This document shows, piece after piece, positions 1 to 7,163 of a stretch of 64,000 bases of DNA. Location: NCBI RefSeq assembly GCF_002222635.1, contig NZ_CP022415.1, positions 1,240,001 through 1,304,000 of the forward strand. The letters run 5' to 3'. This DNA is from Pseudosulfitobacter pseudonitzschiae. GTDB taxonomy: Bacteria; Pseudomonadota; Alphaproteobacteria; Rhodobacterales; Rhodobacteraceae. A program made the translations under genes and the position numbers. The notes below the pieces were generated by a model, which was given only the letters and a program-made list of their open reading frames with translations, ran no database searches and was not told where the DNA came from. Position 1 is the stretch's first letter; every line of letters begins with the position of its first letter.

Positions 1-1011
1 GATGGTCAGTGCGCTCAGTACCAACGCCGCAACAACGTTGCCGGGGATACCCAAAGCCAACGCAGGGATCATCGACGCTGCATTGTCGGCATTGTTGCCG
101 CATTCGGCGGCGGCAACGCCTTGGGGGTTGCCCTTGCCAAAGCTCGAGGGGTCGTCCGAGGCGTTTTTGGCCGCGTTATAGCTGAGGAAAGCCGCGATAT
201 TTCCGCCCGCACCGGGCAGGATGCCAACGCCGATGCCGATGCCCGACGCGCGCAGCCAGGTCGGGATCAATCCACGAATCTCGCCCTTCTCGAACGGCGC
301 GCCCGCCAATTTCAATTGCGCCGCCGAGAGCCCCTTGAGATCACATTTTTCGGCCAGTTGCAGCACGGGCGGCAATGCGTAGAGACCAACCAGAACGACG
401 ATCAGATCAAGACCGCCCAAAAGCCATGTCTGCCCGAAGGTGAACCGCGCCTGACCCGACAGATTGTCTATACCCATCGTACCGATTAACAACCCCAGCA
501 CCGCGGCCATAATACCTTTGACTGGATCAGAGCCTACCATAACGGCCACCGACGCCATGCCAAAAATAGCTATCCAGAAATATTCGGCCGGTCCGAAGAA
601 CAGCGTTGTCCGCGCTAGCATCGGGCCCATGGTCATCAGGGCGATGGCGCTTGCGATGCCGCCGATGGCAGAGGACCAGCATGCGATCTTCAACGCTTTT
701 GACGCCTCGCCACGATCCGCCATGGGGAAGCCATCGAAGGTCGTGGCGATAGATGCGGGCGTTCCGGGAATGCGCAGTAGAATTGCTGGGATGGCGCCAC
801 CGTACATAGACCCGTTATAGATCCCCGCGACCATGGCCAAGGCAACAAGGGGATCCATTGAATAAGTCAACGGCAGCAGCAGCGCGATGGCCATGACTGG
901 ATTCAAGCCGGGTAACGCGCCAATGAACACACCCAACAGCGTGGCGCCGATCATTGCCGTGAGCGGGCCGACTGTCAGGACGTGGGAAAGTGCGTTGGTG
1001 TAGAACTCCAT
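1..1011 (-). CDS. tctA: Tripartite tricarboxylate transporter, large permease TctA (3' end cut by window edge)
   Basis: This is the large membrane subunit of a TTT-family solute uptake system, which moves carboxylates bound by TctC across the inner membrane. Translating leftward from the ATG at 1011 gives 337 uninterrupted residues. They include the family's two glycine/proline signatures, GALPGLNPV near residue 31 and GILPGAGGNIAAF near residue 263, and the ECGNNADNAA segment after the second. Family members are about 500 residues, so roughly the last third lies outside the window. The start is one base after the tctB stop, so the genes are translationally coupled. The family is certain. The substrate is not visible; the neighbouring amidohydrolase hints at an aromatic or pyrone-type carboxylate. 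Confidence 0.95.
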   Translation of the reverse strand, partial: MEFYTNALSHVLTVGPLTAMIGATLLGVFIGALPGLNPVMAIALLLPLTYSMDPLVALAMVAGIYNGSMYGGAIPAILLRIPGTPASIATTFDGFPMADRGEASKALKIACWSSAIGGIASAIALMTMGPMLARTTLFFGPAEYFWIAIFGMASVAVMVGSDPVKGIMAAVLGLLIGTMGIDNLSGQARFTFGQTWLLGGLDLIVVLVGLYALPPVLQLAEKCDLKGLSAAQLKLAGAPFEKGEIRGLIPTWLRASGIGIGVGILPGAGGNIAAFLSYNAAKNASDDPSSFGKGNPQGVAAAECGNNADNAASMIPALALGIPGNVVAALVLSALTI

Positions 1012-1012
1012 G

Positions 1013-1462
1013 TCAGCGTCCCACTGCGATAAGCGAAAGGATCACTTCGCGTGGCAAAGGTTTCTCAAGCAGAACCGAAAAGACGAGGAACACGACAGGC
1101 ATGAAGACAAGCGCTACGACAAGCGCATAAGCAAGCCGGCGAAACCCTAGTGCCAGTGGCATGGTCAACACCAGCAGGAAGGATGCGGTGTAAAAGCCCA
1201 AGGGCATGACCAGCGCCACATAGATCGTCGCAACCAGCGCGGCGGTGACCAGTTTCGCAGGTACGTCGATCAGGGTGCGCGGCTGGTTGGTCGGTTGCCG
1301 CAGTGCCTTGATCGCGACGGTCGCGCCAAGAAGCGTCAGGACAAGGCCAAGCACCATCGGATATATGCCGCTTGCCCCCTTATAGTTCGTTGCCATCCAG
1401 GCCGCGAAAATGCCGATGCTGACAAAGATCAGCCCAAGCACGATGTCCTGACGCTTTTCCAT
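1013..1462 (-). CDS. tctB: Tripartite tricarboxylate transporter, small permease TctB
   Basis: The 149-residue protein is made of about four hydrophobic segments: residues near 8-25, 35-52, a long pair around 70-105, and 112-135. This matches the size and layout of the TctB small membrane subunit (DUF1468). The N-terminus, MEKRQDIVLGLIFVSIGIF, is typical of the family. It sits between tctC (stop at 1466, 3 bases upstream) and tctA (start at 1011, one base downstream), so the order tctC-tctB-tctA is kept as in characterised TTT operons. Identification rests on size, hydrophobicity and position, since the family is poorly conserved in sequence. Confidence 0.92.
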   Translation of the reverse strand: MEKRQDIVLGLIFVSIGIFAAWMATNYKGASGIYPMVLGLVLTLLGATVAIKALRQPTNQPRTLIDVPAKLVTAALVATIYVALVMPLGFYTASFLLVLTMPLALGFRRLAYALVVALVFMPVVFLVFSVLLEKPLPREVILSLIAVGR

Positions 1463-1465
1463 TGG

Positions 1466-2416
1466 TTACAGGCCCAGTGCCTTGGACACTTCGGCAAGAG
1501 CGTCGTATTCCGACTGAAGCCGCGCGCCGAGGGCATCGCCTTTTACGACGTTCGGAACCTCACCCTTGGTCGCCAGGAATTCGACATAGCCGGGATCATT
1601 GACCGCCTCTTCAATCACATTTGCCAGCTTCTCAACAATCGCCGGGTCCAGATCTTTGGGGCCAAGGATCGCACGCCACAGCAGGGTTTCTTTGTCGGCC
1701 AGTCCAAGAGCTTCAAGCCCGGATGCACCTTCAAGCGCCGGCACGTCCGCTGCCGATGTTACAATCGGGCATTTGGCCTCACCGCTCTGGACATAGGGCA
1801 GAACGGTCGAGATCGACCCGCCATAAATGTCCACATGGTCGCCCAAAAAGTTCTGCAAGGTCTCGCCTGCGCCGCCGAATGGAATGGCAATGGCGTCGAT
1901 ATCTTTGGCTTGAAAAATGCGTTCGGCTGCCAACTGCATGGTACCGCCGATTCCGTCATTGCCATAGGTGTACTTGCCGGGGTTGGCTTCGAGCTCGGCC
2001 AGAAATTCAGCACCGGTGGTCGCGGGGAAATCGGTTTTAACGCAAAGCGTATAGGCGGTTTCCGAGGTCGACGCGATGGGTGTGAAACTGTCGAGCGAAT
2101 AGGCCACGTCTTGTACCTGCGGCACAGTAGTCAGCGGGCTGTTCCATGTGGCGAACAGCGCATAGCCGTCCGGTTTGGCCTGCATGAACTGCGATGCACC
2201 GACCGAACCTCCGCCGCCGCCGACATTCAGAACGGCGATCGAAGTGCCCAGCATTTCCTCAAGCAGAATGGCCAACTTGCGTGCGCTTGTATCCGTTCCG
2301 CCGCCGGCCCCTGCAGGAATGGTCAGTTCGATCGTACGTGCGGGGTATTCCGCGAAAGCTGGTGCCGCTATGGCCGTTGCGGCCATCAGGCCCATCAAAG
2401 ATGCCTTAAGTGTCAT
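1466..2416 (-). CDS. tctC: Tripartite tricarboxylate transporter, periplasmic substrate-binding protein TctC
   Basis: This is the periplasmic receptor of the TTT system, 316 residues from the chosen ATG at 2416. A GGGAGAGAG ribosome-binding site lies just upstream and the protein opens with a classical signal peptide, MTLKASLMGLMAATAIAAPAFA. The mature start YPARTIELTIPAGAGGGTD is the hallmark of the Bug/TctC family. An in-frame codon further upstream would place a non-signal sequence first and is rejected. The first of three genes on this strand, it lies 26 bases after the GntR gene, so regulator and transporter may share a transcript. TctC proteins bind di- and tricarboxylates and many other acids; the ligand cannot be read from sequence. 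Confidence 0.95.
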   Translation of the reverse strand: MTLKASLMGLMAATAIAAPAFAEYPARTIELTIPAGAGGGTDTSARKLAILLEEMLGTSIAVLNVGGGGGSVGASQFMQAKPDGYALFATWNSPLTTVPQVQDVAYSLDSFTPIASTSETAYTLCVKTDFPATTGAEFLAELEANPGKYTYGNDGIGGTMQLAAERIFQAKDIDAIAIPFGGAGETLQNFLGDHVDIYGGSISTVLPYVQSGEAKCPIVTSAADVPALEGASGLEALGLADKETLLWRAILGPKDLDPAIVEKLANVIEEAVNDPGYVEFLATKGEVPNVVKGDALGARLQSEYDALAEVSKALGL

Positions 2417-2442
2417 AATCTCTCTCCCTGTGGTTTGGTTTG

Positions 2443-3174
2443 TTAATTGATGTCGCTGCGATATCGGAACCCGGCTGCGCTGCCGCTTGCAATGCGCCAT
2501 TCGACCGGTTTGCCCTCGATGTCGAAGGCCGTTCTGCGGATGACCGCGAGCGGGTCATTGATGTTGATGCGAAGCCGTTTCGCGATAACCTCGGACGCCT
2601 GCCCAAAGGAGACTTCGTCGATGGCGCGTTTGACCAAAACGCCGAACCGTTCGAAATAAAGGGGGTACAGCAGCGGGCCAAAGGCCGCTTCGGGCAGTTG
2701 CTCGAATCCTGCAAATCTGGACGCCGGAATATAGATTTCTTCGGACAGAACCGGCTGGTCCAACAGGCTGCGCAAGCGAACAATCTTGATTGTGTCTTCC
2801 GTACCCAGTGCCTCTGCTGCCTCTTTAGGGGCTTTGGCAAGGCTGCGCAGCACCATGTTGCTGGAAGGGATCGAAGGCAGCGCGCCGTCTGACTCGCGGA
2901 TCGCGAAGAACCGAAACAGCGTCGCATTGAATGAGGGCGCCCGTACAAAAGTGCCGGACCCCTGCCGCCGCTCCAAAAGGCCCTCGTCGACAAGGCCGTC
3001 AACCGCTTTGCGAACCGTGCCAACTGACACATCGAACTCGGCAGCAAGGCGCGCCTCGGATGGGATCGGCTGATCCGGGGTCCAGTCACCGGTGCCAATG
3101 CGCGCTGTCAGCGTGTCTCTCAGGCGAACATAGGCCGGAAGTCTGGAATCAATTGTCGCGTATCCGTTGTTCAT
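2443..3174 (-). CDS. GntR-family regulator with UTRA (HutC-type) effector domain
   Basis: A 243-residue transcription factor. The N-terminal winged helix covers about residues 10-75, with recognition-helix region EFDVSVGTVRKAVDGLVDEG and the wing LLERRQGSGTFV. This is followed by a UTRA ligand-binding domain from about residue 90 to 235 that includes the PVLSEEIYIPA segment. The start at 3174 has a GGGAGGA site 5 bases upstream. It is divergent from the amidohydrolase at 3256 and precedes tctC on its own strand. The 81-base gap between the divergent genes carries a perfect inverted repeat overlapping a promoter. A substrate-responsive repressor of both the hydrolase and the transporter is the natural reading, by inference. 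Confidence 0.93.
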   Translation of the reverse strand: MNNGYATIDSRLPAYVRLRDTLTARIGTGDWTPDQPIPSEARLAAEFDVSVGTVRKAVDGLVDEGLLERRQGSGTFVRAPSFNATLFRFFAIRESDGALPSIPSSNMVLRSLAKAPKEAAEALGTEDTIKIVRLRSLLDQPVLSEEIYIPASRFAGFEQLPEAAFGPLLYPLYFERFGVLVKRAIDEVSFGQASEVIAKRLRININDPLAVIRRTAFDIEGKPVEWRIASGSAAGFRYRSDIN

Positions 3175-3204
3175 TTCGTCCTCCCGATGTGACTCCTAAT
3201 ACAT

Positions 3205-3235
3205 GTTGACCCATTCAGTCAACTAGTCATATATA
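3205..3235 (+). promoter_or_regulatory. Promoter of the amidohydrolase gene with overlapping GntR-type operator
   Basis: A perfect inverted repeat, GTTGAC-N7-GTCAAC, lies at 3205-3223 between the divergent GntR and amidohydrolase genes. It covers a TTGACC (-35 at 3207-3212) that is followed after 17 bases by TATATA (-10 at 3230-3235). The predicted start is about 15-20 bases before the ATG at 3256. A second palindrome, CATATATATG, covers the -10. Binding here would block the rightward promoter and probably the leftward one. The repeat and spacing are read directly; the assignment to the GntR protein is inferred from position. Confidence 0.6.
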
Positions 3236-3255
3236 TGAATTAACGAGGAGGCCAC

Positions 3256-4032
3256 ATGATACAGTTCGACTGTCACGCGCATGTATACGAAACGGTAACA
3301 CCCGTCGACGGCGCGCGTTATGTTCCGGCGTCTCCCGCGCCATTTGCCGATTGGCTGGCCCATCAGGCGGCCCATGGTTTACGTGGCGGCGTGATCGTAC
3401 AGGTCAGTTTTTTAGGGGCAGACAATTCGCAAATGTGCGAAGCCCTGTCCCAACTGGACACCAGTCGTTTCGCGGGTGTTGGCGTGGTGCCGCTTGAAGT
3501 GGACGATGCAGAGTTGGACCGGCTGGTTCGGTCTGGAATGCGTGGTGTCCGGTGGAATCTGGTGCGCGGGGCTGTGGTTCCCGATCTCAGCGCGCATCAA
3601 GCTCAACGCTTCTTTGGCAAACTCCGTGACAATGGTTTGCACCTTGAAGTCCATCTCGAAGGCCCGCGCCTTGCGCCTCTTCTGCCTGCGCTGACGGATC
3701 AAGGGGTCAATCTGGTAATTGATCATTTTGGCTTGCCATCCGAACCACAACCGAAGAACGATCCGATGATCCGCGCGGTCCGGAAGTTGACCGAATGCAG
3801 CGCCCTGTATTTCAAGTTTGCCGCCCACTACCGGGTGCCGTTCGATGTCCAGCCGCACGCGCATGAATTGATGTCCTTGCTGCACGCCAATCGCGTCGTT
3901 TGGGGCAGCGATTGGCCACACACACAGCATGAGAACAGCAACTGCTATGACGAGGTCTACTCAATTTCCTCTGAGTGGGGAGAAATTGTGGATCGCAAAG
4001 CGGTGGAATGTTTGTACGGTCTCAGAGAATAA
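3256..4032 (+). CDS. Amidohydrolase-2 family metal-dependent hydrolase, LigI (2-pyrone-4,6-dicarboxylate lactonase)-like
   Basis: A 258-residue TIM-barrel hydrolase of the amidohydrolase-2 superfamily. The metal-site HxH motif is at residues 5-7 (FDCHAHVY), VIDHFG lies near residue 160, and the late barrel signature WGSDWPHTQHE carries the catalytic Asp. These are the positions used by LigI-type lactonases, which open 2-pyrone-4,6-dicarboxylate. GAGGAGG lies 5 bases before the ATG. It is divergent from the GntR gene and next to a tricarboxylate transporter, so it probably hydrolyses a carboxylated lactone or similar acid brought in by TctABC. The family is clear. LigI itself is somewhat longer, so the exact substrate is open. 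Confidence 0.85.
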   Translation: MIQFDCHAHVYETVTPVDGARYVPASPAPFADWLAHQAAHGLRGGVIVQVSFLGADNSQMCEALSQLDTSRFAGVGVVPLEVDDAELDRLVRSGMRGVRWNLVRGAVVPDLSAHQAQRFFGKLRDNGLHLEVHLEGPRLAPLLPALTDQGVNLVIDHFGLPSEPQPKNDPMIRAVRKLTECSALYFKFAAHYRVPFDVQPHAHELMSLLHANRVVWGSDWPHTQHENSNCYDEVYSISSEWGEIVDRKAVECLYGLRE

Positions 4033-4310
4033 GCGATGAACGCAGGCATTGACGCACGCTGCGTCCAATCCAATCAATTCTCCCCACCAAGGCAAAGACC
4101 GCTCATCAGCGTTTTTTCAAATTCTGGCGCTTGCAAGATGTATCGTAAATATGTGTGGAACGCTTCGCGTATCCTATTGGATCAAACCACGCGCATTGCA
4201 GACCTCGGTGTAGAACGCGCATACGTCTTCTTTCCGCCGATTCTGTGGAAAAACACCCGTTCGCGAGCGCAGAAATAACTGTTCCAAATCCGGGGCGCGC
4301 GCCTTGCCTG

Positions 4311-4711
4311 TCAGGCTTTGCGCATTTGCTGCGATGCAGGAAATATCCTGGCCAGTTTGCGGAGGTTTTGGGCAGCTGTGGCGAGGAGGAATTCGTCATT
4401 TGTGCCGCATGCGCTGCCCGGCAGGGTCATGGCGTAGCCATGATCCCGAGAGGGGCCACGTAATCGGAGCCTCCCCAAGCCATGGATGCGTTTGAAGTGC
4501 GCTAAGAGCATCTTGACCTTTTCCGGAGCTTCATGGAGATGTCGTATTGGAGGGTCTTCGCAATGTCGCTGGCGACCGGCTCTTGGTCGCGCCTCCTCGG
4601 ACTGGACCTGTCGGAGCAATGTCGTTTGCGGCATGGATTGCGGCCCGCTTCCCCGCACGGGATCCGGCGTAACAGCCGACGGCCTATGGCGCTCGCGGTA
4701 GCATGCAGCAC
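4311..4711 (-). pseudogene. Degenerate insertion-sequence transposase, C-terminal remnant with frameshift
   Basis: Two reading frames on this strand together spell the C-terminal end of an IS1182-like DDE transposase. One frame gives DIAKTLQYDISMKLRK. It breaks near 4525 and continues in another frame as KVKMLLAHFKRIHGLGRLRL, then DEFLLATAAQNLRKLARIF. The segment between is disturbed (GPSRDHGYAM...), so this is a relic with at least one frameshift and an altered stretch. No start, DDE core or terminal repeats could be found. The flanking 4033-4310 and 4712-4767 hold no believable gene and are probably decayed element DNA. It lies immediately downstream of the acyl-CoA ligase, at the left edge of the dgdA-mutase operon. 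Confidence 0.7.
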
Positions 4712-4767
4712 TCGGTCGGTGATACTAAATCCGATCGATTCAGGCGGGAAGCAAATGAGTTCGCCAC

Positions 4768-6396
4768 CTAACGGAGGCCGCGATCAAACGTGGCGCTGCT
4801 GACACCTTGTTGCCTTAGGGTGTTCCGGGCGATTTTTTCCGTGGGCGTTCTTGGAAGCGGCGTATCGGTAATCTCGATGTAGCGTGGAACCATATGACGT
4901 GGCGCCAGTTTTCTGAAATGATCCAGTAGATCAATCGATTGGACGGCAGATCCTTCCCGCCGCAGGGCCACCAGCATGATGTCCTCTTCAGTGAATTCCG
5001 ATGGAATTCCAAACGCGGCGCTTTCAACGATATCCGGGTGTTTATTGGCAACCGTCTCCACTTCATAGGCGGAGATGTTCTCGCCACGCCGCCTGATCGC
5101 TTCGTTCAGCCGGTGTTTGAAATAGAGCCAGCCTTCTTCATCCATAAAGCCGGCATCTCCGGAATGATACCAAAGGTTCCTGAGCGTCTGCACCGTCTTT
5201 CCCTCCGCGCGGTAATAGCCGGAGAACATGCACCAGCTTCTTTTCGGGCGCGAGACGATCTCCCCCACCGCTCCCACCGGGAGCGGCCGGTCCTTTTCGT
5301 CGACGATCGCCACCTCCCAATCCGGGTGAGCGCGCCCACAGGATCCGGCCCGCGTTTCTCCCACCTTGTCCAATGTGACAAAGCCGGTTTCGGTCTGCCC
5401 GTACCCGGTGACGAGCTGTATGCCGAAGCGGTGCTCGAATGCCTTCTTGTCGGCAACCATGGGAATGCATTGACAGATCCTGGCAGGATTGGCGCCGTCG
5501 CTCTCGGACTTTGGCGCACGCATAAGAATGGTGGCCATGGCGCCCAGCAAATTTGTCGCCGTGGCGCCGCTGGTTCGGAGTTGATCCCAGAATCCCGACG
5601 CGCTGAAACCGGCCGCAAGCGTTGTCGGGGTGCCGTATATCAGCGGCAGGTAGACCCCGAACATCTGCGCGTCGGTGTGAAAGAGCGGCAGCGCCGAGAA
5701 ATAGCTGTCGCTGGTCGTATAGCCCAGGTTGTATGCCATCGCTGCCGCCCAAGCGTAGCAATGATGATGGGACATCAATACGCCTTTGGCCGGGCCCGTC
5801 GTCCCCGAGGTGTAAAGGATGGCCATCGGATCGGAATACTCCGTATTGGCCAGATCGAAATCCGGCTCCGGCTCAATACACTCCTCGAAAACGACGATCC
5901 GGTCGATCCTGATGCCGGCGGCGCGTGCCTCCTCCGGATCGGCTCCCACAGTAATCAGCGTCCGAAGATTCGGCAGGTCCTCCTGAACCTTTGCCAGCTC
6001 CGCAAATGCATCCGCGTCCGCGATGAGCGTTTCAGCGCCGCAATTGTTCAGGTTGTGGCAGAGAAGTTCACCCTTCAGGCCCGGGTTGTTCGGCACTTCG
6101 ATGGCGCCCACATTCGATATCGCGAACCACATCGCGACAAGTTCGAAACAATTGGGAAGCAGCATCGCAACGCGATCGGATTTCCCGACACCCAGTCTGC
6201 GTAAACCGCGCGCCAGGCGGCAGGACAAGAGCAGCATGTCCTCGAAACTGGCGGTCTGTCCGCACAGGTCGATGAACTGTTTTTTGCCAAAGCGTTCGGC
6301 CTGCTTCAGCAGGATTTTGGACAAGACCCGGTTTTCGATATCGCCGTCATGCTTGCCCGGGATATAGAGGGGTGAAGAGGCATCGACCATCGTCAT
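4768..6396 (-). CDS. Acyl-CoA synthetase (AMP-forming), candidate 2-hydroxyisobutyryl-CoA-type ligase
   Basis: This 542-residue enzyme activates a carboxylic acid to its CoA thioester through an acyl-adenylate. The adenylate-forming core motifs are all present: ILYTSGTTGPAKG at residues 193-205, YGQTETG in the middle, YHSGDAG, RRGENISAYEVE, and the C-terminal PRTPTEKIARN with the catalytic Lys. The overall style is CaiC-like (crotonobetaine/carnitine-CoA ligase group). It is the last gene of the operon, starting 7 bases after the crotonase stop. Known 2-hydroxyisobutyryl-CoA mutase clusters contain such a ligase to charge the acid before rearrangement. That role is inferred from the neighbours; the substrate pocket cannot be judged here. 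Confidence 0.85.
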   Translation of the reverse strand: MTMVDASSPLYIPGKHDGDIENRVLSKILLKQAERFGKKQFIDLCGQTASFEDMLLLSCRLARGLRRLGVGKSDRVAMLLPNCFELVAMWFAISNVGAIEVPNNPGLKGELLCHNLNNCGAETLIADADAFAELAKVQEDLPNLRTLITVGADPEEARAAGIRIDRIVVFEECIEPEPDFDLANTEYSDPMAILYTSGTTGPAKGVLMSHHHCYAWAAAMAYNLGYTTSDSYFSALPLFHTDAQMFGVYLPLIYGTPTTLAAGFSASGFWDQLRTSGATATNLLGAMATILMRAPKSESDGANPARICQCIPMVADKKAFEHRFGIQLVTGYGQTETGFVTLDKVGETRAGSCGRAHPDWEVAIVDEKDRPLPVGAVGEIVSRPKRSWCMFSGYYRAEGKTVQTLRNLWYHSGDAGFMDEEGWLYFKHRLNEAIRRRGENISAYEVETVANKHPDIVESAAFGIPSEFTEEDIMLVALRREGSAVQSIDLLDHFRKLAPRHMVPRYIEITDTPLPRTPTEKIARNTLRQQGVSSATFDRGLR

Positions 6397-6403
6397 GGGG
6401 CCG

Positions 6404-7153
6404 TCAGAATTCTTTTGCCCGGGCCTGGGACTCCGGAGTCAGAAAGCCGCGCACTGTGGCACTAGTCTCGAACGCCATGGCGTCCTCAAGGGAGGAATGG
6501 AAGCCTTCATTGATGGCGCGCTTGATGTCCGAAACCGCCCGGGCAGGGCGCGCGGTGATTTCCATCGCCAGCATTTCCGCCGCGCCCAAAAGTTCGGCCT
6601 CCGGGACAAGCTTCCACGCGATGCCGAGCTCGAGCGCCTTTCGGGCGTCGTGCCGTTCTCCCAGGATCATCAGTTCCTTGGCACTCTGCGGCCCGAGCTG
6701 TTTGGTCAGCAACGCCGTCACGCCGCCAGTCACGAACAGCCCGTAGGTAACCTCTGGAAAGAACCAGCGCGTATTGTCCGCGAACAGCCTGAAATCGCAG
6801 TTTATCGCCCATTCCAGAGCGCCGCCAACGCACCAGCCATGCACCGCGGCGATGACAATCTTCTGCGATTGCATGATCAGCAAGCTGATGTTCTGAATGG
6901 CCTTCACCCATGATTGCGCCGCCTCCTCGGAGTAAGTTTGCGCGTCGAGATCCTTGAGATCGTCCCCGGAGCAGAAGGCACGCCCCGCTCCATGCAGGAT
7001 GATGACACGGACGGCATCATCCGCTTCGGCGGCCGCAAGCGCATCCGCGAGTTCGTCCACAAGCTGCCGGTTCATGGCATTGAGTCGTTTGGGCCGGTTC
7101 AACCTGATCCAGGCAACGGCTCCGTGGTTTTCGGAAATGACTGCGGTTGTCAT
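6404..7153 (-). CDS. Enoyl-CoA hydratase/isomerase (crotonase) family protein
   Basis: A 249-residue crotonase-fold protein. The start at 7153 is chosen because GAGGAGG lies directly upstream; an in-frame codon six residues earlier would bury that site. The oxyanion-hole segment is AFCSGDDL near residue 60. Both catalytic glutamates of enoyl-CoA hydratase are kept: Glu114 in GGALEWAINCD and Glu134 in FFPEVTYG. Water addition or removal is therefore possible, which not all superfamily members can do. Placed 10 bases after the mutase gene, it could interconvert 3-hydroxybutyryl-CoA and crotonyl-CoA. In Rhodobacterales crotonyl-CoA can enter the ethylmalonyl-CoA pathway. The last step is inference. 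Confidence 0.85.
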   Translation of the reverse strand: MTTAVISENHGAVAWIRLNRPKRLNAMNRQLVDELADALAAAEADDAVRVIILHGAGRAFCSGDDLKDLDAQTYSEEAAQSWVKAIQNISLLIMQSQKIVIAAVHGWCVGGALEWAINCDFRLFADNTRWFFPEVTYGLFVTGGVTALLTKQLGPQSAKELMILGERHDARKALELGIAWKLVPEAELLGAAEMLAMEITARPARAVSDIKRAINEGFHSSLEDAMAFETSATVRGFLTPESQARAKEF

Positions 7154-7163
7154 GATATCCTCC

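Noticed and set aside
1295-2446. Long rightward frame opposite tctB-tctC
   Set aside because: It lies on the opposite strand of clear tctB and tctC genes; Arg/His/Cys-rich shadow sequence.
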